Positions 36,690-48,299 of a DNA stretch of 64,000 nucleotides are shown in pieces (position 1 is the stretch's first letter; each line of letters starts with the position of its first letter). The stretch lies in assembly GCA_018821305.1 (NCBI GenBank), contig JAHJMN010000124.1, forward strand, positions 1-64,000, in the 5' to 3' direction. Source of the DNA: Myxococcota bacterium (GTDB lineage Bacteria > Myxococcota_A > Polyangia > HGW-17). The notes below the pieces were generated by a model. That model made no database searches. It worked only from the letters and a program-made list of their open reading frames with translations, and was not told the origin of the DNA. The position numbers were made by a program, and so were the translations under genes.

Positions 36690-39641
36690 ATGCCTGAAAA
36701 TACAGTTTTTGAATACGTCTTCAAGGCGATGACCGGCTACGGATTCAAACTTCTCGAACCAGAAGTAGGGGGTTTAGCCGATGTAGATGCAGAAAATTGC
36801 GTCCGTATTACATACAAAAATGAAAAAGGAGAGAGTTCGTTTGCTCAGTTTTTATTTCAGGAAAACAATCGTCGTCGTTCATCATATGAACGAATTTTTA
36901 GAATTATTGATAACTTGCCACTAGTTGCTTATGAGGCAGATTCAGAAGGAAACATTTTATATGTTAATCGTAGAGCCCGAGAGCTTTTTCCGGATCAGGC
37001 TGGAGTTGAGAATCTTAATATAAAAAAAATGATAAGAGAGACTCAGATTGCTGATTTTCATGATCATGTTAGGAATCTCAAGCCTGGGTTAGCAAGTCCA
37101 AGAGATTACGTTCTGATTTCTTCCGGAAGATTTGAGATTCCTGTTTTAGCTCAAAGTGTTCTTGTTGAAGTACCTGGGGAAACGCCAAGGATTATTGGTG
37201 TTCTCATTGATATTTCAAGGGAAAGAATGGCTGAAGAGATTTTTTCCACGACGTTTAAAAACTCTCCAATGTTAATGTGCATTACAGATTACGAAACTGG
37301 AAAGTTCATTGAAGTAAATGAAATGTATGAACAAAATACTGGATTTTCAAGATTAGAACTTCTCAAAAGTACAGTTTTTGAAAAATCATTTTTTGTTGAT
37401 AAGGACTTTCATTATAAAATTAGAGACGATCTAAATACATTCAGAAGGGTCGAAAACATTCACACGACCTACCTGACTGCTTCAGGTGAAACAAGGCATT
37501 GTCTTTATTTTGGGGAAGTTATTGATTTTCTGGGTTCCAGGCACATTCTGTCTACAATTCTCGATATAAGTGATTCTATTGCAACCAGGAATCAACTTGA
37601 GGCAGAACGGGAAAGATATGAGATTTTATTCAATTCAATTCGCGATGTTATTTATAGAGTGGATTTTTCAGGTAAGATTGAAATGATTTCCCCCAGTGCT
37701 CTTGCTGTTTTCAAGTGCAAATCTCTTGATGAAATTGTTGGTAAATATTTATCGGATTTTTCATTCAGCAATGATGATATGGCAAATATTTATAATGAGT
37801 TGCTTTCTAAGGGGCACTTGAATAAGTACCCTGTTATTCTGACTGATAGTGATGGCCAGGAAGTTTATGGCGAAATTTCTGGCAATTTTTATAGCTACGA
37901 CAATAATCCTACTGGCATTGAGGGTGTTTTTCATAACCTTACTGAAGAATTCAACTTGAAAAGAGAGCAACGTCAGGAGGAGATGCTGCGAATCAGGAGT
38001 CAGGAGAGCCTCAATTTTATAACAAGTAAAGCTATAAGGCTTTTTGATTTGGACACAATATCTGAAATTCAGAGCTATATTATTGAAAGTTTAGCAGAAC
38101 TGATAAAATCACGTGTAATTATTTCAGGCTACATCAATCGCAATGTGTTTACGGTTGTAAAAATATATATTAATCCTGAAATTGATTTCGACAGGAGTTG
38201 GATTCCTGATTCAGACTCTAAAATTATTTTTTCACAGAGAACAGTGGATGTTTTGAATGAGGGTAATGTCAGCGAAATCAGTGCTAATATGTTTTCCCCT
38301 TCAACCGGCTTGGATTATCCAGGATATGGTGCAGGTTTACGTCGGTTTGAAAAGGTTTTCGGGGCTGTTTTTCTTTTTCCCGTCGATACAACAGAAGTTT
38401 ATTCTGCAGAAATTATTGAATCTTTCATTAATCAAGGGGCCATTGCTTTACACAGGTTAATGGTAATGGATGAACTTCAGGAAGCAAAAGAGTCCGCGGA
38501 GAATGCCAGCAAAGCAAAAAGCGCATTTTTGGCAAACATCAGTCATGAAATCAGAACTCCATTAAATGGTATCCTTGGAATGACAGATTTGCTGAATTCA
38601 TCAAAATTGACGTTGGAACAAGTTGAATTCATAAATACGATTAAAACAAGCTCCGAATCATTGCTAGGAATTATTAATGATATTCTTGATTTCAGTAAAA
38701 TCGAAGCAGGGCATTTTGTTTTTGTGGACAATCCGTTTTTAATAAAAAACGAAATTGTCAAAGTAGTTGAAATGTTTAAACCAATGGCAGAATCAAAAGG
38801 GTTACTCCTCTTTTTTGAAATCGATGATGTTCAAAACATTCCAGTAACTGGTGATGCCCTCAGAGTACGGCAAGTTTTAACTAACATCATTGGTAATGCA
38901 GTGAAATTTACACCCACAGGTTATGTCAGGATTACTGCTGAAACCACAATTACTGCCCAATGTTTAGAGCTTTTCCTGATAGTTGAGGACACAGGGATCG
39001 GAATACCAGAGGAGAGGATAAATAAAATCTTCGAAGGGTTTATACAGGGAGATAATAGTTATTCTCGTAAATATGGCGGAACAGGTTTGGGTCTGACAAT
39101 AAGTCAGGCTCTAGTTGCTGCGATGAGTGGCAAAATTAACATAAGTTCAAGACCTGGTTTTGGTACAGAAGTCAGATTTAATATGCAGTTTAAACGAACA
39201 GACCAGGCTTTTGATACTAGTTTGAAAGAAATAACTGACGGCAATCTTGATTTATTACGTGGATTAACTGTTCTTTTAGTTGAAGACAATCCCGTTAACA
39301 GTCGGTATGTTGAAATTTTACTAAAAAAGAGGGGAATTAATGTCATTTTGTCTTTTAATGGCTATGAAGCAATTGAAGAAGTCAGAAAAAATTCAAAGAT
39401 TTCTATAATACTTATGGATATTCAAATGCCTGAGATGGACGGTATTGAGGCAACAAACTTTATTAAAAATATGCAACTTGAAGCATATCCGAGAATAATT
39501 GCTCTGACGGCTCATGCTGTTGCCGGTGATAGAGAAAAATTTCTTTCAGAAGGTCTTGACGATTATATTTCAAAGCCAGTTAAAAGCTCTGAACTTTTCG
39601 AAGCTCTGGCTCGGAATATTTTTCGAGACAAGAAAGTGTAG
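36690..39641 (+). CDS. PAS/GAF hybrid sensor histidine kinase with receiver
   Basis: Multiple PAS; KSAFLANISHEIRTPLNGILGM; GTGLGLTISQALV; REC VLLVEDNPVNSRYVEILLKKRG...ILMDIQMPEMDGIEAT. Confidence 0.95.
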   Translation: MPENTVFEYVFKAMTGYGFKLLEPEVGGLADVDAENCVRITYKNEKGESSFAQFLFQENNRRRSSYERIFRIIDNLPLVAYEADSEGNILYVNRRARELFPDQAGVENLNIKKMIRETQIADFHDHVRNLKPGLASPRDYVLISSGRFEIPVLAQSVLVEVPGETPRIIGVLIDISRERMAEEIFSTTFKNSPMLMCITDYETGKFIEVNEMYEQNTGFSRLELLKSTVFEKSFFVDKDFHYKIRDDLNTFRRVENIHTTYLTASGETRHCLYFGEVIDFLGSRHILSTILDISDSIATRNQLEAERERYEILFNSIRDVIYRVDFSGKIEMISPSALAVFKCKSLDEIVGKYLSDFSFSNDDMANIYNELLSKGHLNKYPVILTDSDGQEVYGEISGNFYSYDNNPTGIEGVFHNLTEEFNLKREQRQEEMLRIRSQESLNFITSKAIRLFDLDTISEIQSYIIESLAELIKSRVIISGYINRNVFTVVKIYINPEIDFDRSWIPDSDSKIIFSQRTVDVLNEGNVSEISANMFSPSTGLDYPGYGAGLRRFEKVFGAVFLFPVDTTEVYSAEIIESFINQGAIALHRLMVMDELQEAKESAENASKAKSAFLANISHEIRTPLNGILGMTDLLNSSKLTLEQVEFINTIKTSSESLLGIINDILDFSKIEAGHFVFVDNPFLIKNEIVKVVEMFKPMAESKGLLLFFEIDDVQNIPVTGDALRVRQVLTNIIGNAVKFTPTGYVRITAETTITAQCLELFLIVEDTGIGIPEERINKIFEGFIQGDNSYSRKYGGTGLGLTISQALVAAMSGKINISSRPGFGTEVRFNMQFKRTDQAFDTSLKEITDGNLDLLRGLTVLLVEDNPVNSRYVEILLKKRGINVILSFNGYEAIEEVRKNSKISIILMDIQMPEMDGIEATNFIKNMQLEAYPRIIALTAHAVAGDREKFLSEGLDDYISKPVKSSELFEALARNIFRDKKV

Positions 39642-39657
39642 ACTAGATTGGAAAAAA

Positions 39658-40578
39658 TTATATAAGTTCCTGGAGTTCTTCCCTATTGAAATGATAAACT
39701 GAATTACAATTGTGACATCTAATTTCAAGAGGAAAGGGCCCATTAGTAGCAATATCATTTCGATCTTTCTCGTTAAGTATTTTTAACCATGACTTCATGT
39801 TGTCATGATTGCACCTGCAGAAAAACTCAATTCTCCGAGAATCAAGAAATGAAGGAAAGAAATCGACCAGATATTCCTGAATGTAGGCTTCAGGTTTTAA
39901 TCCAGTAGAAAAGGCCTTGCCCGGTGAAGGAATAGACTGAACAATTTCCTCAAGTTTTCCAACAAGGTTGCTTGATGTCCCCGGAAGGGCCTGAAGAAAC
40001 AATCCCCCCGCTCCAGAAACTTCACCAGTTTTGTCAAATTGAACGGATAAACTGATAGCAGTCGGAATTTGCTCGCTAACAGCAAAGTATTCTGCCAGAT
40101 CCTCAGCTAATGAATGATGTTTTAAAGACATCATCCCCTGGTAAGGTTGTTTAGCATCTTCAAGATGCTTGGTTATTGTAAGGGTCCCGTTTCCGTAAAA
40201 GTCTTTAAGTTCAAAACTCTCCAGAGGTGAATTTACAGGAATTGGGACATTTTTAAGATATCCTCTGATTTCTCCTGTCGCAATTGCTTCTACGGAGAAA
40301 CCTCGTATTGGGCCATCGCATTCAACACCGAGTACTATTCTATCGTTACCTTTGACTGAAGAAAGAAGTAAGGATGCGGCTATGTAGGCTTGCCCAAGAA
40401 CCAGTGTTTCAAGGATGCCGAGTTCAAAATTGTCTCTCATTTCATTGACCATGAGGAAATTATTACAAATAGCCCCACGGATTGCACCATTTTCGAGTAA
40501 AAATGGATGAATTCGATCAGCAGCGCGTAATTTCATGTGCTCAATTGAGTTAAAGTGAGAAACGGATGTTTTTATCAT
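39658..40578 (-). CDS. hslO: Hsp33 redox chaperone
   Basis: C-term zinc motif FFCRCNHDNM...LEIRCHNCNSVYHF. Confidence 0.93.
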   Translation of the reverse strand: MIKTSVSHFNSIEHMKLRAADRIHPFLLENGAIRGAICNNFLMVNEMRDNFELGILETLVLGQAYIAASLLLSSVKGNDRIVLGVECDGPIRGFSVEAIATGEIRGYLKNVPIPVNSPLESFELKDFYGNGTLTITKHLEDAKQPYQGMMSLKHHSLAEDLAEYFAVSEQIPTAISLSVQFDKTGEVSGAGGLFLQALPGTSSNLVGKLEEIVQSIPSPGKAFSTGLKPEAYIQEYLVDFFPSFLDSRRIEFFCRCNHDNMKSWLKILNEKDRNDIATNGPFPLEIRCHNCNSVYHFNREELQELI

Positions 40579-40609
40579 TGTGACCTCAGATGGAATTAAT
40601 TATCAAACA

Positions 40610-43015
40610 TTAAAGGACAGGGGGCTTCTTTTCCGGAGGGTGAAACTCCGGCTTTTTTATTTTACCATTGGCGGCAATATGTGGTTTATAGTTTTTTCCC
40701 TGCCAGGGAATTTCACGAAGCGGCTGGTAAATTGCTGCATCATAAACAAATCTCCCGAACATTGGCGAAGTTGTTAAATGGGCAGCATCATCATCACCCA
40801 GAGGCCTTTCATATTTCTCATCACCAAGCCAACATGTTACAGCCCAACGACTTGTGTATCCAGAAAACCAGGTATCCATAGTTTTAGACGCTGTTCCAGT
40901 TTTGCCTGCGGCAATTACACCTGTTTCTCGAATTGGATCATTATGACCTAGAGTCACAACTTTCCTGAGTAACTCACTTGTTTTTTTAAGCGGTTTTTCA
41001 GGTAAAACTTGAACTTCTTTAATGTTAGTTCTTGCAATAATTCTACTTAATCTCTCCGTTGTGGTAAGTAGAGGATCTGTTATAACAGTATGATCTTCAA
41101 TAATTTTACCAGATGAATCTTTAATTCGCCGGATATATACTGGTTTAAGTTCCATTCCATTACGGGCAAAAACTCCGAATCCTGTTGTTAGTTCATCGAT
41201 TCGCGTGCAACTCGACCCAAGAGCGAGGCCTCTGTCGGCAATTATGGGTGTAGTAAAGCCAAATTTCCGAATCCATTTTTTGACTTTATTAGCGCCAAGA
41301 GCTTGAAAAATAGTCACACTCGGTATATTTCTTGACCATACGAGAGCTTGTTCAAATGATATTTTATGTGTTTGAATCTGGTTTAACACTGCCGCTGGAG
41401 CACCGTGTTCCGCTGCATACTCATAGTTACGAACCCGCCAGCGTTTACCTGTTGCGGGATCAACAATAGAGTAGGGCACATCGGACAACATTTTATCGGT
41501 TTTCCAGCCGTCAGCTAGAGCAAGTGCATAATAAAAAGGCTTATAAGTTGATCCTGGTTGTCTGCAGCTTTGAACAGTTCTGTTAAACTTTGTGAGGTCA
41601 AAGTCTGTCCCACCAACCATTGCCGGAACATAACCAGTTCGGTGATCAATTGTATAAATAGCGCTCTGAACTCTGGGGATCTGGTCTAATTGAAAGAGGG
41701 GGGTATCAATTCCAGACTCTTTCTTTAAAAATCTTGCAAAAACAATATCACCTTTTTTTAGAGCATCGGTAGCCTTATATATTTTTCGATCTGTGGTGCC
41801 AGTTCTTCGGTATCTGCTTGCCCAATTCATTTCACGCAGAGGAATATAACCTTCTAAATTACCTGCGAAAATGTGAGCACCATCCTTTGATACGGAATGA
41901 ACAAGTACAAGATATGGGTACCCAGGCTTCAGATCTCTAAATGATTTTAATTTATAATATTCCGTAGATTTGATTTTGAATGATTTGAAATCATCAGGCA
42001 AAAGTGTAATCTCTGGGCCGCGGAACCCCTGTCTTTTATCCTGCCACGAGGCCATTTCAATTACATTTTTTCTAGCTTCACCATGAACAAAGGGGCTGAC
42101 GGTAGTTTCTACCTGAAAACCACCTCGAATAAAAGCATCGCGCCCAATACGGGCAATCAGTTGTTGTCTTACGTGCTCTGTAAAGTAGGGCGAGATATTG
42201 TTATAGTAATCCTCTTTTTTTACGACAGAAATCTGCGTAGCGAGAGCTTTATCAAGTTCAGATTGAGAAATAAAATTTCGGCGGTGCATAGCCCTGAGAA
42301 CATGATCTCGCCGGAGTTTGGCAACTTCCGGGTTGCGGTAAGGAGAATAGCGAGTTGGAGCTTGTGCCATTCCTGCAAGCATAGCCGCCTGATCAACGGA
42401 TAACTCTGTCAGAGGCATGCCGAAGTATGTCATTGCTGCAGCTTTGACGCCATAACTTCCTTGCCCAAGAAAAGTGAGATTCAGGTATAGTTCAAGAATC
42501 TCTTCCTTGGAAAAATGCCTTTCAAATCGCAATGCTAGAATGATTTCTCGGATTTTACGATCAAGGGTTCTTTCCCCTCCCATGTAAAACTTGGCAGTCT
42601 GTTGAGTTATTGTAGACCCACCTTGTTTAACTTGCCCAGCCTTAAGATTAGTCCAGATTGCTCTTAAGAGACCTATAGTGTCAATAGCTCCATGCTCAAA
42701 AAATCTTGCATCTTCAACGGCAATAAAAGCATTTCGGATAAGGGGGGGGATTTGATTATAATTGGCCCATTGTCTGCGTTCACCACTGATTTCAGCAAGA
42801 AGAGTATGGTCCATTGCAACTATTCTGGTGGATCTTCCCGCTATTGTTTTTAAATGAGAAAAGTCGGGGATTTCTCCAACTCTTCGAGCGTATGTTCCGA
42901 AAATATACAGTGATCCAAAACTGATTGCGGCAAGGCATAGAAGAATTAGAAACAAATGGTAATAGATAAGTTTTCTTGTAAATCCATGTCTGGAATAGTT
43001 CAGGATAATTTTCAT
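40610..43015 (-). CDS. mrcA: Penicillin-binding protein 1A family
   Basis: AFIAVEDARFFEHGAID...GGSTITQQTAKF...SCRQPGSTYKPFYYALAL...GKTGTASKTMDTWFSGY. Confidence 0.95.
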   Translation of the reverse strand: MKIILNYSRHGFTRKLIYYHLFLILLCLAAISFGSLYIFGTYARRVGEIPDFSHLKTIAGRSTRIVAMDHTLLAEISGERRQWANYNQIPPLIRNAFIAVEDARFFEHGAIDTIGLLRAIWTNLKAGQVKQGGSTITQQTAKFYMGGERTLDRKIREIILALRFERHFSKEEILELYLNLTFLGQGSYGVKAAAMTYFGMPLTELSVDQAAMLAGMAQAPTRYSPYRNPEVAKLRRDHVLRAMHRRNFISQSELDKALATQISVVKKEDYYNNISPYFTEHVRQQLIARIGRDAFIRGGFQVETTVSPFVHGEARKNVIEMASWQDKRQGFRGPEITLLPDDFKSFKIKSTEYYKLKSFRDLKPGYPYLVLVHSVSKDGAHIFAGNLEGYIPLREMNWASRYRRTGTTDRKIYKATDALKKGDIVFARFLKKESGIDTPLFQLDQIPRVQSAIYTIDHRTGYVPAMVGGTDFDLTKFNRTVQSCRQPGSTYKPFYYALALADGWKTDKMLSDVPYSIVDPATGKRWRVRNYEYAAEHGAPAAVLNQIQTHKISFEQALVWSRNIPSVTIFQALGANKVKKWIRKFGFTTPIIADRGLALGSSCTRIDELTTGFGVFARNGMELKPVYIRRIKDSSGKIIEDHTVITDPLLTTTERLSRIIARTNIKEVQVLPEKPLKKTSELLRKVVTLGHNDPIRETGVIAAGKTGTASKTMDTWFSGYTSRWAVTCWLGDEKYERPLGDDDAAHLTTSPMFGRFVYDAAIYQPLREIPWQGKNYKPHIAANGKIKKPEFHPPEKKPPVL

Positions 43016-43031
43016 AGGACGAAATATTGAT

Positions 43032-44063
43032 TTATTCTATAGTATTAGTTTTTTTTGTTATCTGGAATTTTTCTCTTAATAATGCCTCGACGGAACTCAT
43101 AAGTTCAGGATTTTCCTGAAGCATATTCCGGACGTTCTCACGACCCTGTCCAAGTCGCTCTCCTCTGAATGAATACCAGGAGCCACTTTTTTCAATAATA
43201 CCATTGGCATCAGCGAGATCCAGAATATCCCCTGCATAACTGATTCCTGTTCCATAAAGAATATCAAATTCAGCTTCACGGAACGGTGGTGCAATTTTAT
43301 TTTTTACAACTTTTACACGTGTGCGACTACCAACTACTTCGTCACCGTTTTTTATTGTATTAATCTTTCGAATATCCATCCTGATAGAAGTATAAAATTT
43401 AAGTGCATTTCCACCGGTTGTAGTTTCTGGGCTTCCGAACATTACACCAATTTTCATACGAATCTGATTAATGAAAATAACCAGACTGTTTGATTTTGAA
43501 ATGGAGCCTGTAAGTTTCCGAAGAGCATGACTCATAAGTCTAGCCTGAAGTCCTACATGACTGTCTCCCATTTCTCCAGCGAGTTCTGCCCTGGGGGTCA
43601 GGGCAGCGACAGAGTCGATGATAACAATATCAACCTCCCCAGTACGAACTAATGTATCAGCAATTTCAAGGGCTTGTTCGCCACAATCCGGCTGAGAGAC
43701 GAGGAGATTGTCTACATCAACACCCAGTTTCTTAGCATAAGAAACATCAAGAGCGTGCTCTGCATCGATAAATACCGCAACTCCGCCCTGCTTCTGGGCA
43801 CTTGCAACAACATGAAGTGCAAGTGTCGTTTTACCCGAACTTTCCGGGCCATAAATTTCTACGATTCTACCCTTGGGAAGCCCGCCAACTCCTAGTGCAA
43901 GATCGAGACTGAATGACCCTGTGCTGATAACTGGGATTTCAGCCAGCATGTTTTCATCATCACCGAGTCGCATAATGGCTCCCTTCCCAAATTGTCTTTC
44001 AATTGTGCTGAGAGCATTTTCAAGAGATTTCGTTTTGCCATCATCAGTTTTTTTCTTTGCCAT
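43032..44063 (-). CDS. recA: Recombinase RecA
   Basis: [23 protein letters not shown]...[28 protein letters not shown]. Confidence 0.99.
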   Translation of the reverse strand: MAKKKTDDGKTKSLENALSTIERQFGKGAIMRLGDDENMLAEIPVISTGSFSLDLALGVGGLPKGRIVEIYGPESSGKTTLALHVVASAQKQGGVAVFIDAEHALDVSYAKKLGVDVDNLLVSQPDCGEQALEIADTLVRTGEVDIVIIDSVAALTPRAELAGEMGDSHVGLQARLMSHALRKLTGSISKSNSLVIFINQIRMKIGVMFGSPETTTGGNALKFYTSIRMDIRKINTIKNGDEVVGSRTRVKVVKNKIAPPFREAEFDILYGTGISYAGDILDLADANGIIEKSGSWYSFRGERLGQGRENVRNMLQENPELMSSVEALLREKFQITKKTNTIE

Positions 44064-45291
44064 TCCTGTCTCCAGTCTGTCCGATATTTTTATGTTCAGA
44101 GTGCTTTTTAGTGTCAGGATAAACAGATTTTCGGAAATCCTGTCTGCCGGACCTGCTTGGTCTTAAAACACCCGTATTTCTACTTGTTCCTGAATTTCCA
44201 TCATTACCGTTATTAGTATGAGATTCCTTGTTATGATGTCGACCACCAAAAGCTTGTTTTCTGGTGGGGCCTTGATTTTTATCCCGTTCAAATTTTTTGT
44301 GATCTTTTTGTGAGGTACCATCGGATTTGTTGGGTATAACGTCAATACTATCAAGGGATTCGGCAGATTTTACTTTATCAGAATTAGCCGTTCTTCCGAT
44401 ATCTGAAGATTGGCGGTTTTCATTGATTGACTTCAATTCAACTTTCTCTCTCATTGTTTCCTCATAAACAACGGAGTCTTCCATCGGACGTCCCGGGAAT
44501 ACTGCATTAGCGGCTCTTACGAGATTGTCATCCAGCCACTTATCTGTCATTGAAGAGATATCATATGAAAAATTTGAGAGGGATGGGAACTTTGTTAATA
44601 TTTCATTAGAAACGATATCAATGTTGAATTTACTATCTACAAGATCAGGAAGAGAAAATCCCTGTTCACGTGTTTGTTCTTCCCGGATACGGCATATTTT
44701 AAGTATCTTGTGATCGCATCCATTATCTGAAACAACTGCAGTTTGGCACCCCGTGAATGACTGAGGCTCAATACTACATTGAAATGATTCAATGAATCCC
44801 ATAAAAGGTGGTGTTTCTCCTTCGACACGAGCTAAAGTAATATGAGGGAAAGAATGAATGATCTTCCCTGAGTAACCTCCTTCATATAACATTTCCTCAA
44901 AATTCTTAATAAATAACTCAAGTTGAGATTCTTCGGAGTCGAAAGCAATCGTAATAATTTTAGGAAGGCCATGCTTATCGTGAATTGTTGAAAGCCTGCC
45001 CGGGCCAGAGTTTACCGGACCTGATTTAATGAGGAGCTTTTCAAGGCAATCATGGGAAAATTCAGTAAAGTTACAGGGTATTAATCCAAGAAACCTGATG
45101 ATAATCTGATAATTTTCAGGTTTGACCCAGTAAAGTTTTGATGCAACTTCAGGGGCAAGGTGTCTACTCAATGAGAACTGGATTTCTTGAATGCGCTTAA
45201 TAAAAGAAACGGGAAGTTCAAAAGAAGTAAAAACCCCGGGAAGTAGTTCATCCTGGATTTCAATTGATTCTTCCGGTGCTCTGTCTGACAT
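44044..45291 (-). CDS. thpR: RNA 2',3'-cyclic phosphodiesterase (ThpR/LigT) with long disordered C-terminal extension
   Basis: Two HxT-type motifs in divergent form; [11 protein letters not shown]-term rich in K/R/N/G; overlaps recA start by 20 nt. Confidence 0.75.
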   Translation of the reverse strand: MSDRAPEESIEIQDELLPGVFTSFELPVSFIKRIQEIQFSLSRHLAPEVASKLYWVKPENYQIIIRFLGLIPCNFTEFSHDCLEKLLIKSGPVNSGPGRLSTIHDKHGLPKIITIAFDSEESQLELFIKNFEEMLYEGGYSGKIIHSFPHITLARVEGETPPFMGFIESFQCSIEPQSFTGCQTAVVSDNGCDHKILKICRIREEQTREQGFSLPDLVDSKFNIDIVSNEILTKFPSLSNFSYDISSMTDKWLDDNLVRAANAVFPGRPMEDSVVYEETMREKVELKSINENRQSSDIGRTANSDKVKSAESLDSIDVIPNKSDGTSQKDHKKFERDKNQGPTRKQAFGGRHHNKESHTNNGNDGNSGTSRNTGVLRPSRSGRQDFRKSVYPDTKKHSEHKNIGQTGDRNGKEKN

Positions 45292-45401
45292 AAAAAACTC
45301 CATAAAATTGAAATGAATTATACAATCAGTAAATCTTTGGCCAAAGTCCAGAAACAAGGAAGTTGACCCCATTAGATTGCGAGTATACGCAAAAAAAATA
45401 A

Positions 45402-45893
45402 TTAAACAATATTAAAATCGTAGGGAATAATACCTTCCAAAAGTAAGGTAATCGAATCAATCACTTTGTTTACTGATTGGTTGCGAATTGAATCTCGGTC
45501 GCCTGAAAATAATGAGCAGCAATGATAGGTAACTGAGTCCTTGCAGATACAGATATGAACGGTACCAACGGGTTTTTCAGGAGTTCCGCCGGAAGGCCCT
45601 GCAATGCCAGTTATTGATACTGATAGATCGGTACGAAAAAGATCAATACAATTCCGGGCCATCACCAGGGATGTTTCTTTACTTACTGCCCCAAATTTTT
45701 CAATAATGGAGGCAGAAACACCAAGAATTCCAATTTTGACATCGTTAGAATAACAAACCAGACTTCCGATGAACCATTTGCTTGCTCCTGATATTGAGGT
45801 CAGTTGAGATGAAAGCATTCCGCCGGTGCAACTTTCAGCACAGGAAATGGTATAAGTCTCTAACAATTGAGCAAGTCTTAAAAGTTTATTCAT
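45402..45893 (-). CDS. CinA C-terminal (nicotinamide-nucleotide amidohydrolase) domain protein
   Basis: SCAESCTGGMLSSQLTSISGASKWFIGSLVCYSN...SVSITGIAGPSGGTPEKPVGTV. Confidence 0.95.
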   Translation of the reverse strand: MNKLLRLAQLLETYTISCAESCTGGMLSSQLTSISGASKWFIGSLVCYSNDVKIGILGVSASIIEKFGAVSKETSLVMARNCIDLFRTDLSVSITGIAGPSGGTPEKPVGTVHICICKDSVTYHCCSLFSGDRDSIRNQSVNKVIDSITLLLEGIIPYDFNIV

Positions 45894-45966
45894 ATTACCA
45901 GTGGAATTTTAAGGGAACAAAAACAGGATTCAGGTATGGAGTGGAAAAGGGCACGGTATCAGGCTG

Positions 45967-46731
45967 CTACTCTTCAAATTTCAAAATGACGCAGGTGATA
46001 TTGTCATTACCGCCATTTTCATTTGCTTTATCAAGAAGAGCATGAATAACCTTTTCCAGATTATCTGAACTTTTCATGATTTCTTCCATGCCCTTATCTG
46101 TAATCATTCCTGAGAGACCATCGCTGCACAGCAGGTACATGTCTCCTGGTTCGATCTTGATTTTTTGGACATCAACCTGAACATTTTCTCTCATTCCGAG
46201 AGCTCTCGTGATAACATTTTTGTGTGGGAAATTGCGAAGTTCTTCCTCAGTAATGTCTTTTTTAGCTTGCTTATATTCCTCAAGAAGAGAATGATCCACC
46301 GTAATTTGTTCAAGGGTTCCGCCCCGAAGTCGGTAGCCCCTGCTGTCGCCTACATGTCCCACCAGAAGAGAATCGCCTAATACTTGAATTGAAACAATCG
46401 TTGTCCCCATTCCTTTATATTTGGCTTCTGTAGCCTGAGATTGAAAAATCTTGAAGTTGGCCATTTTGATACCAACTGCAAGACGATTCTCTGCATAACT
46501 TTTTGTGGAATCCATTTTATAGGGCCAGGTAGCGTCCTGATCCGCTCTGGAATATTTAAAAAATTCCGTAACGGTTTCGGCAGCCATACGACTTGCGACT
46601 TCTCCGGACGCGTGTCCGCCCATACCATCACAGACTATGAAAAGTTGTTCTTCCTCAAGAAGACTGAAATAGTCTTCGTTGTGGTTTCTCTTCATACCGA
46701 CATCGGTTTTTGCGACATATCTGATTCTCAT
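45967..46731 (-). CDS. PP2C-family protein phosphatase
   Basis: [14 protein letters not shown]...[15 protein letters not shown]...[13 protein letters not shown]...[12 protein letters not shown]. Confidence 0.96.
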   Translation of the reverse strand: MRIRYVAKTDVGMKRNHNEDYFSLLEEEQLFIVCDGMGGHASGEVASRMAAETVTEFFKYSRADQDATWPYKMDSTKSYAENRLAVGIKMANFKIFQSQATEAKYKGMGTTIVSIQVLGDSLLVGHVGDSRGYRLRGGTLEQITVDHSLLEEYKQAKKDITEEELRNFPHKNVITRALGMRENVQVDVQKIKIEPGDMYLLCSDGLSGMITDKGMEEIMKSSDNLEKVIHALLDKANENGGNDNITCVILKFEE

Positions 46732-46830
46732 TAAAATTCTCCGGACTTCATTATTATTATAGCCTTCAGTGAAAGTCAACGAAGTTTATCTGTTTTATTC
46801 CTAAAATGAGTAGCCTTGATTTACTTATTC

Positions 46831-46985
46831 AGTTCGTGTCCTGTAATTCGCTTTTTATCAAAATTGAGCATGTTTACGAAAATAAGCAATTCAGAACACT
46901 ACAATAATATCAAGGTCCTCATTCTTAATATCCTGTGTTAAATTTAGTCGTTAACTTTAAAAGATCGAATTACAGGACATTAACT
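46831..46985 (+). repeat. Modular double-hairpin repeat, copy K (subfamily 2)
   Basis: AGTTCGTGTCCTGTAATTC...GAGCATGTTTACGAAAATAAGC...TTACAGGACATTAACT; flanks ATTC/ATTT; contains rimO stop codon. Confidence 0.9.
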
Positions 46986-48299
46986 ATTTATATCGTCGTT
47001 GCTGGACAGGCTGCCAATCAAATCATATTCAGAAGTATTTGATACTACTACATTAACAAACGACCCAGCTAAGTAATCTCCTTCACTGAGATACGTCAAA
47101 CCATCAGTTTCCGGGGCTTGTCCAGAATGTCTCCCGGTCACGATCATATTTTCTTCATCGTAGTCTTCCACCAGAACTTTAATTTTTTGCCCTTTCATAC
47201 CAGCAAGTAAGTCCCGACTGATATTTTTCTGCAATTCCATTATACTACGGGCTCTAGCAATGGCACTTTTTCTTGAGGGACAACTGAGTTTATATCCCTG
47301 AGTTCCTTCTTCTGGAGAATATGGAAACACCCCAAGATGATTGAATTTAAAAGTCTCAAGAAAACGCTTCAGTTCACGAAAATCGGTAATGGATTCCCCC
47401 GGATGACCAGTAAGAATCGTTGTTCTGAGAAAAATTTCTGGAAAGTCACTTCTGAGCTTTGAAAAGAGATCGTTTACGAAAGAAAAATTGTAGCCTCTCT
47501 TCATAAATTTGAGCACACTATTGCTTGTATGCTGGAGCGGAATATCCAGATACGGTGTGAAATGCTTACCAGTCGAAATAGTTTTTGCAATCTCCAAAAC
47601 ACTTTTTGACGGATACAGGTATAGTAACCTTATCCAGAAATCTCCATCAATATTATCGATTCTCTGAAGCAGATCTATCAGTGAATACCCCTTGTCCGTG
47701 CCATACATCGTTGTATCCTGGGCAATAACCACGAGTTCTTTTACCCCTTGCGAAAGCAAACTCTCAGCTTCGGAAACAATAATGTCAGGACTTATAGATT
47801 TCTGTGGGCCCCTTATTGATGGGATCGCACAGAAAGCACATTTTCTTGAGCAACCTTCTGAAATTTTCAAAAACCCGGTATAAGGGCTGAGGGAAGATTC
47901 CCTTCGGATGAATTTGTCAGGGATCCATGAATCAGATCGAGTTACAGCGTAACCATGGCCAGATCTCATCATTTCAATAACTTTATCAAGGTTTCCGCAT
48001 CCTGCGAACACATCTACTTCAGGAAATCCATCTTTTAATTCCTGTCCATATCGTGATGGCAGACATCCTGCGACACAAACTGTCTGGAACTCTTTTTTAT
48101 TTTCAGATATTTGCAAAATGGTATCGATACTCTCGATGCGAGCATCCTCGATAAAACTACAAGTGTTAATAAATATCCAATCAGCCTTTTCAATATCGTT
48201 TGTAATAACAAACCCTTCTTGCTTTATGCCTGAAATGACATATTCAGTATCAACACGGTTTTTAGAACAGCCTAGGGTGATGACAGCAACGGTTTTCAT
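46980..48299 (-). CDS. rimO: Ribosomal protein S12 methylthiotransferase
   Basis: VAVITLGCSKNRVDTEYV...KISEGCSRKCAFCAIPSIRG (radical SAM CxxxCxxC). Confidence 0.96.
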   Translation of the reverse strand: MKTVAVITLGCSKNRVDTEYVISGIKQEGFVITNDIEKADWIFINTCSFIEDARIESIDTILQISENKKEFQTVCVAGCLPSRYGQELKDGFPEVDVFAGCGNLDKVIEMMRSGHGYAVTRSDSWIPDKFIRRESSLSPYTGFLKISEGCSRKCAFCAIPSIRGPQKSISPDIIVSEAESLLSQGVKELVVIAQDTTMYGTDKGYSLIDLLQRIDNIDGDFWIRLLYLYPSKSVLEIAKTISTGKHFTPYLDIPLQHTSNSVLKFMKRGYNFSFVNDLFSKLRSDFPEIFLRTTILTGHPGESITDFRELKRFLETFKFNHLGVFPYSPEEGTQGYKLSCPSRKSAIARARSIMELQKNISRDLLAGMKGQKIKVLVEDYDEENMIVTGRHSGQAPETDGLTYLSEGDYLAGSFVNVVVSNTSEYDLIGSLSSNDDINS

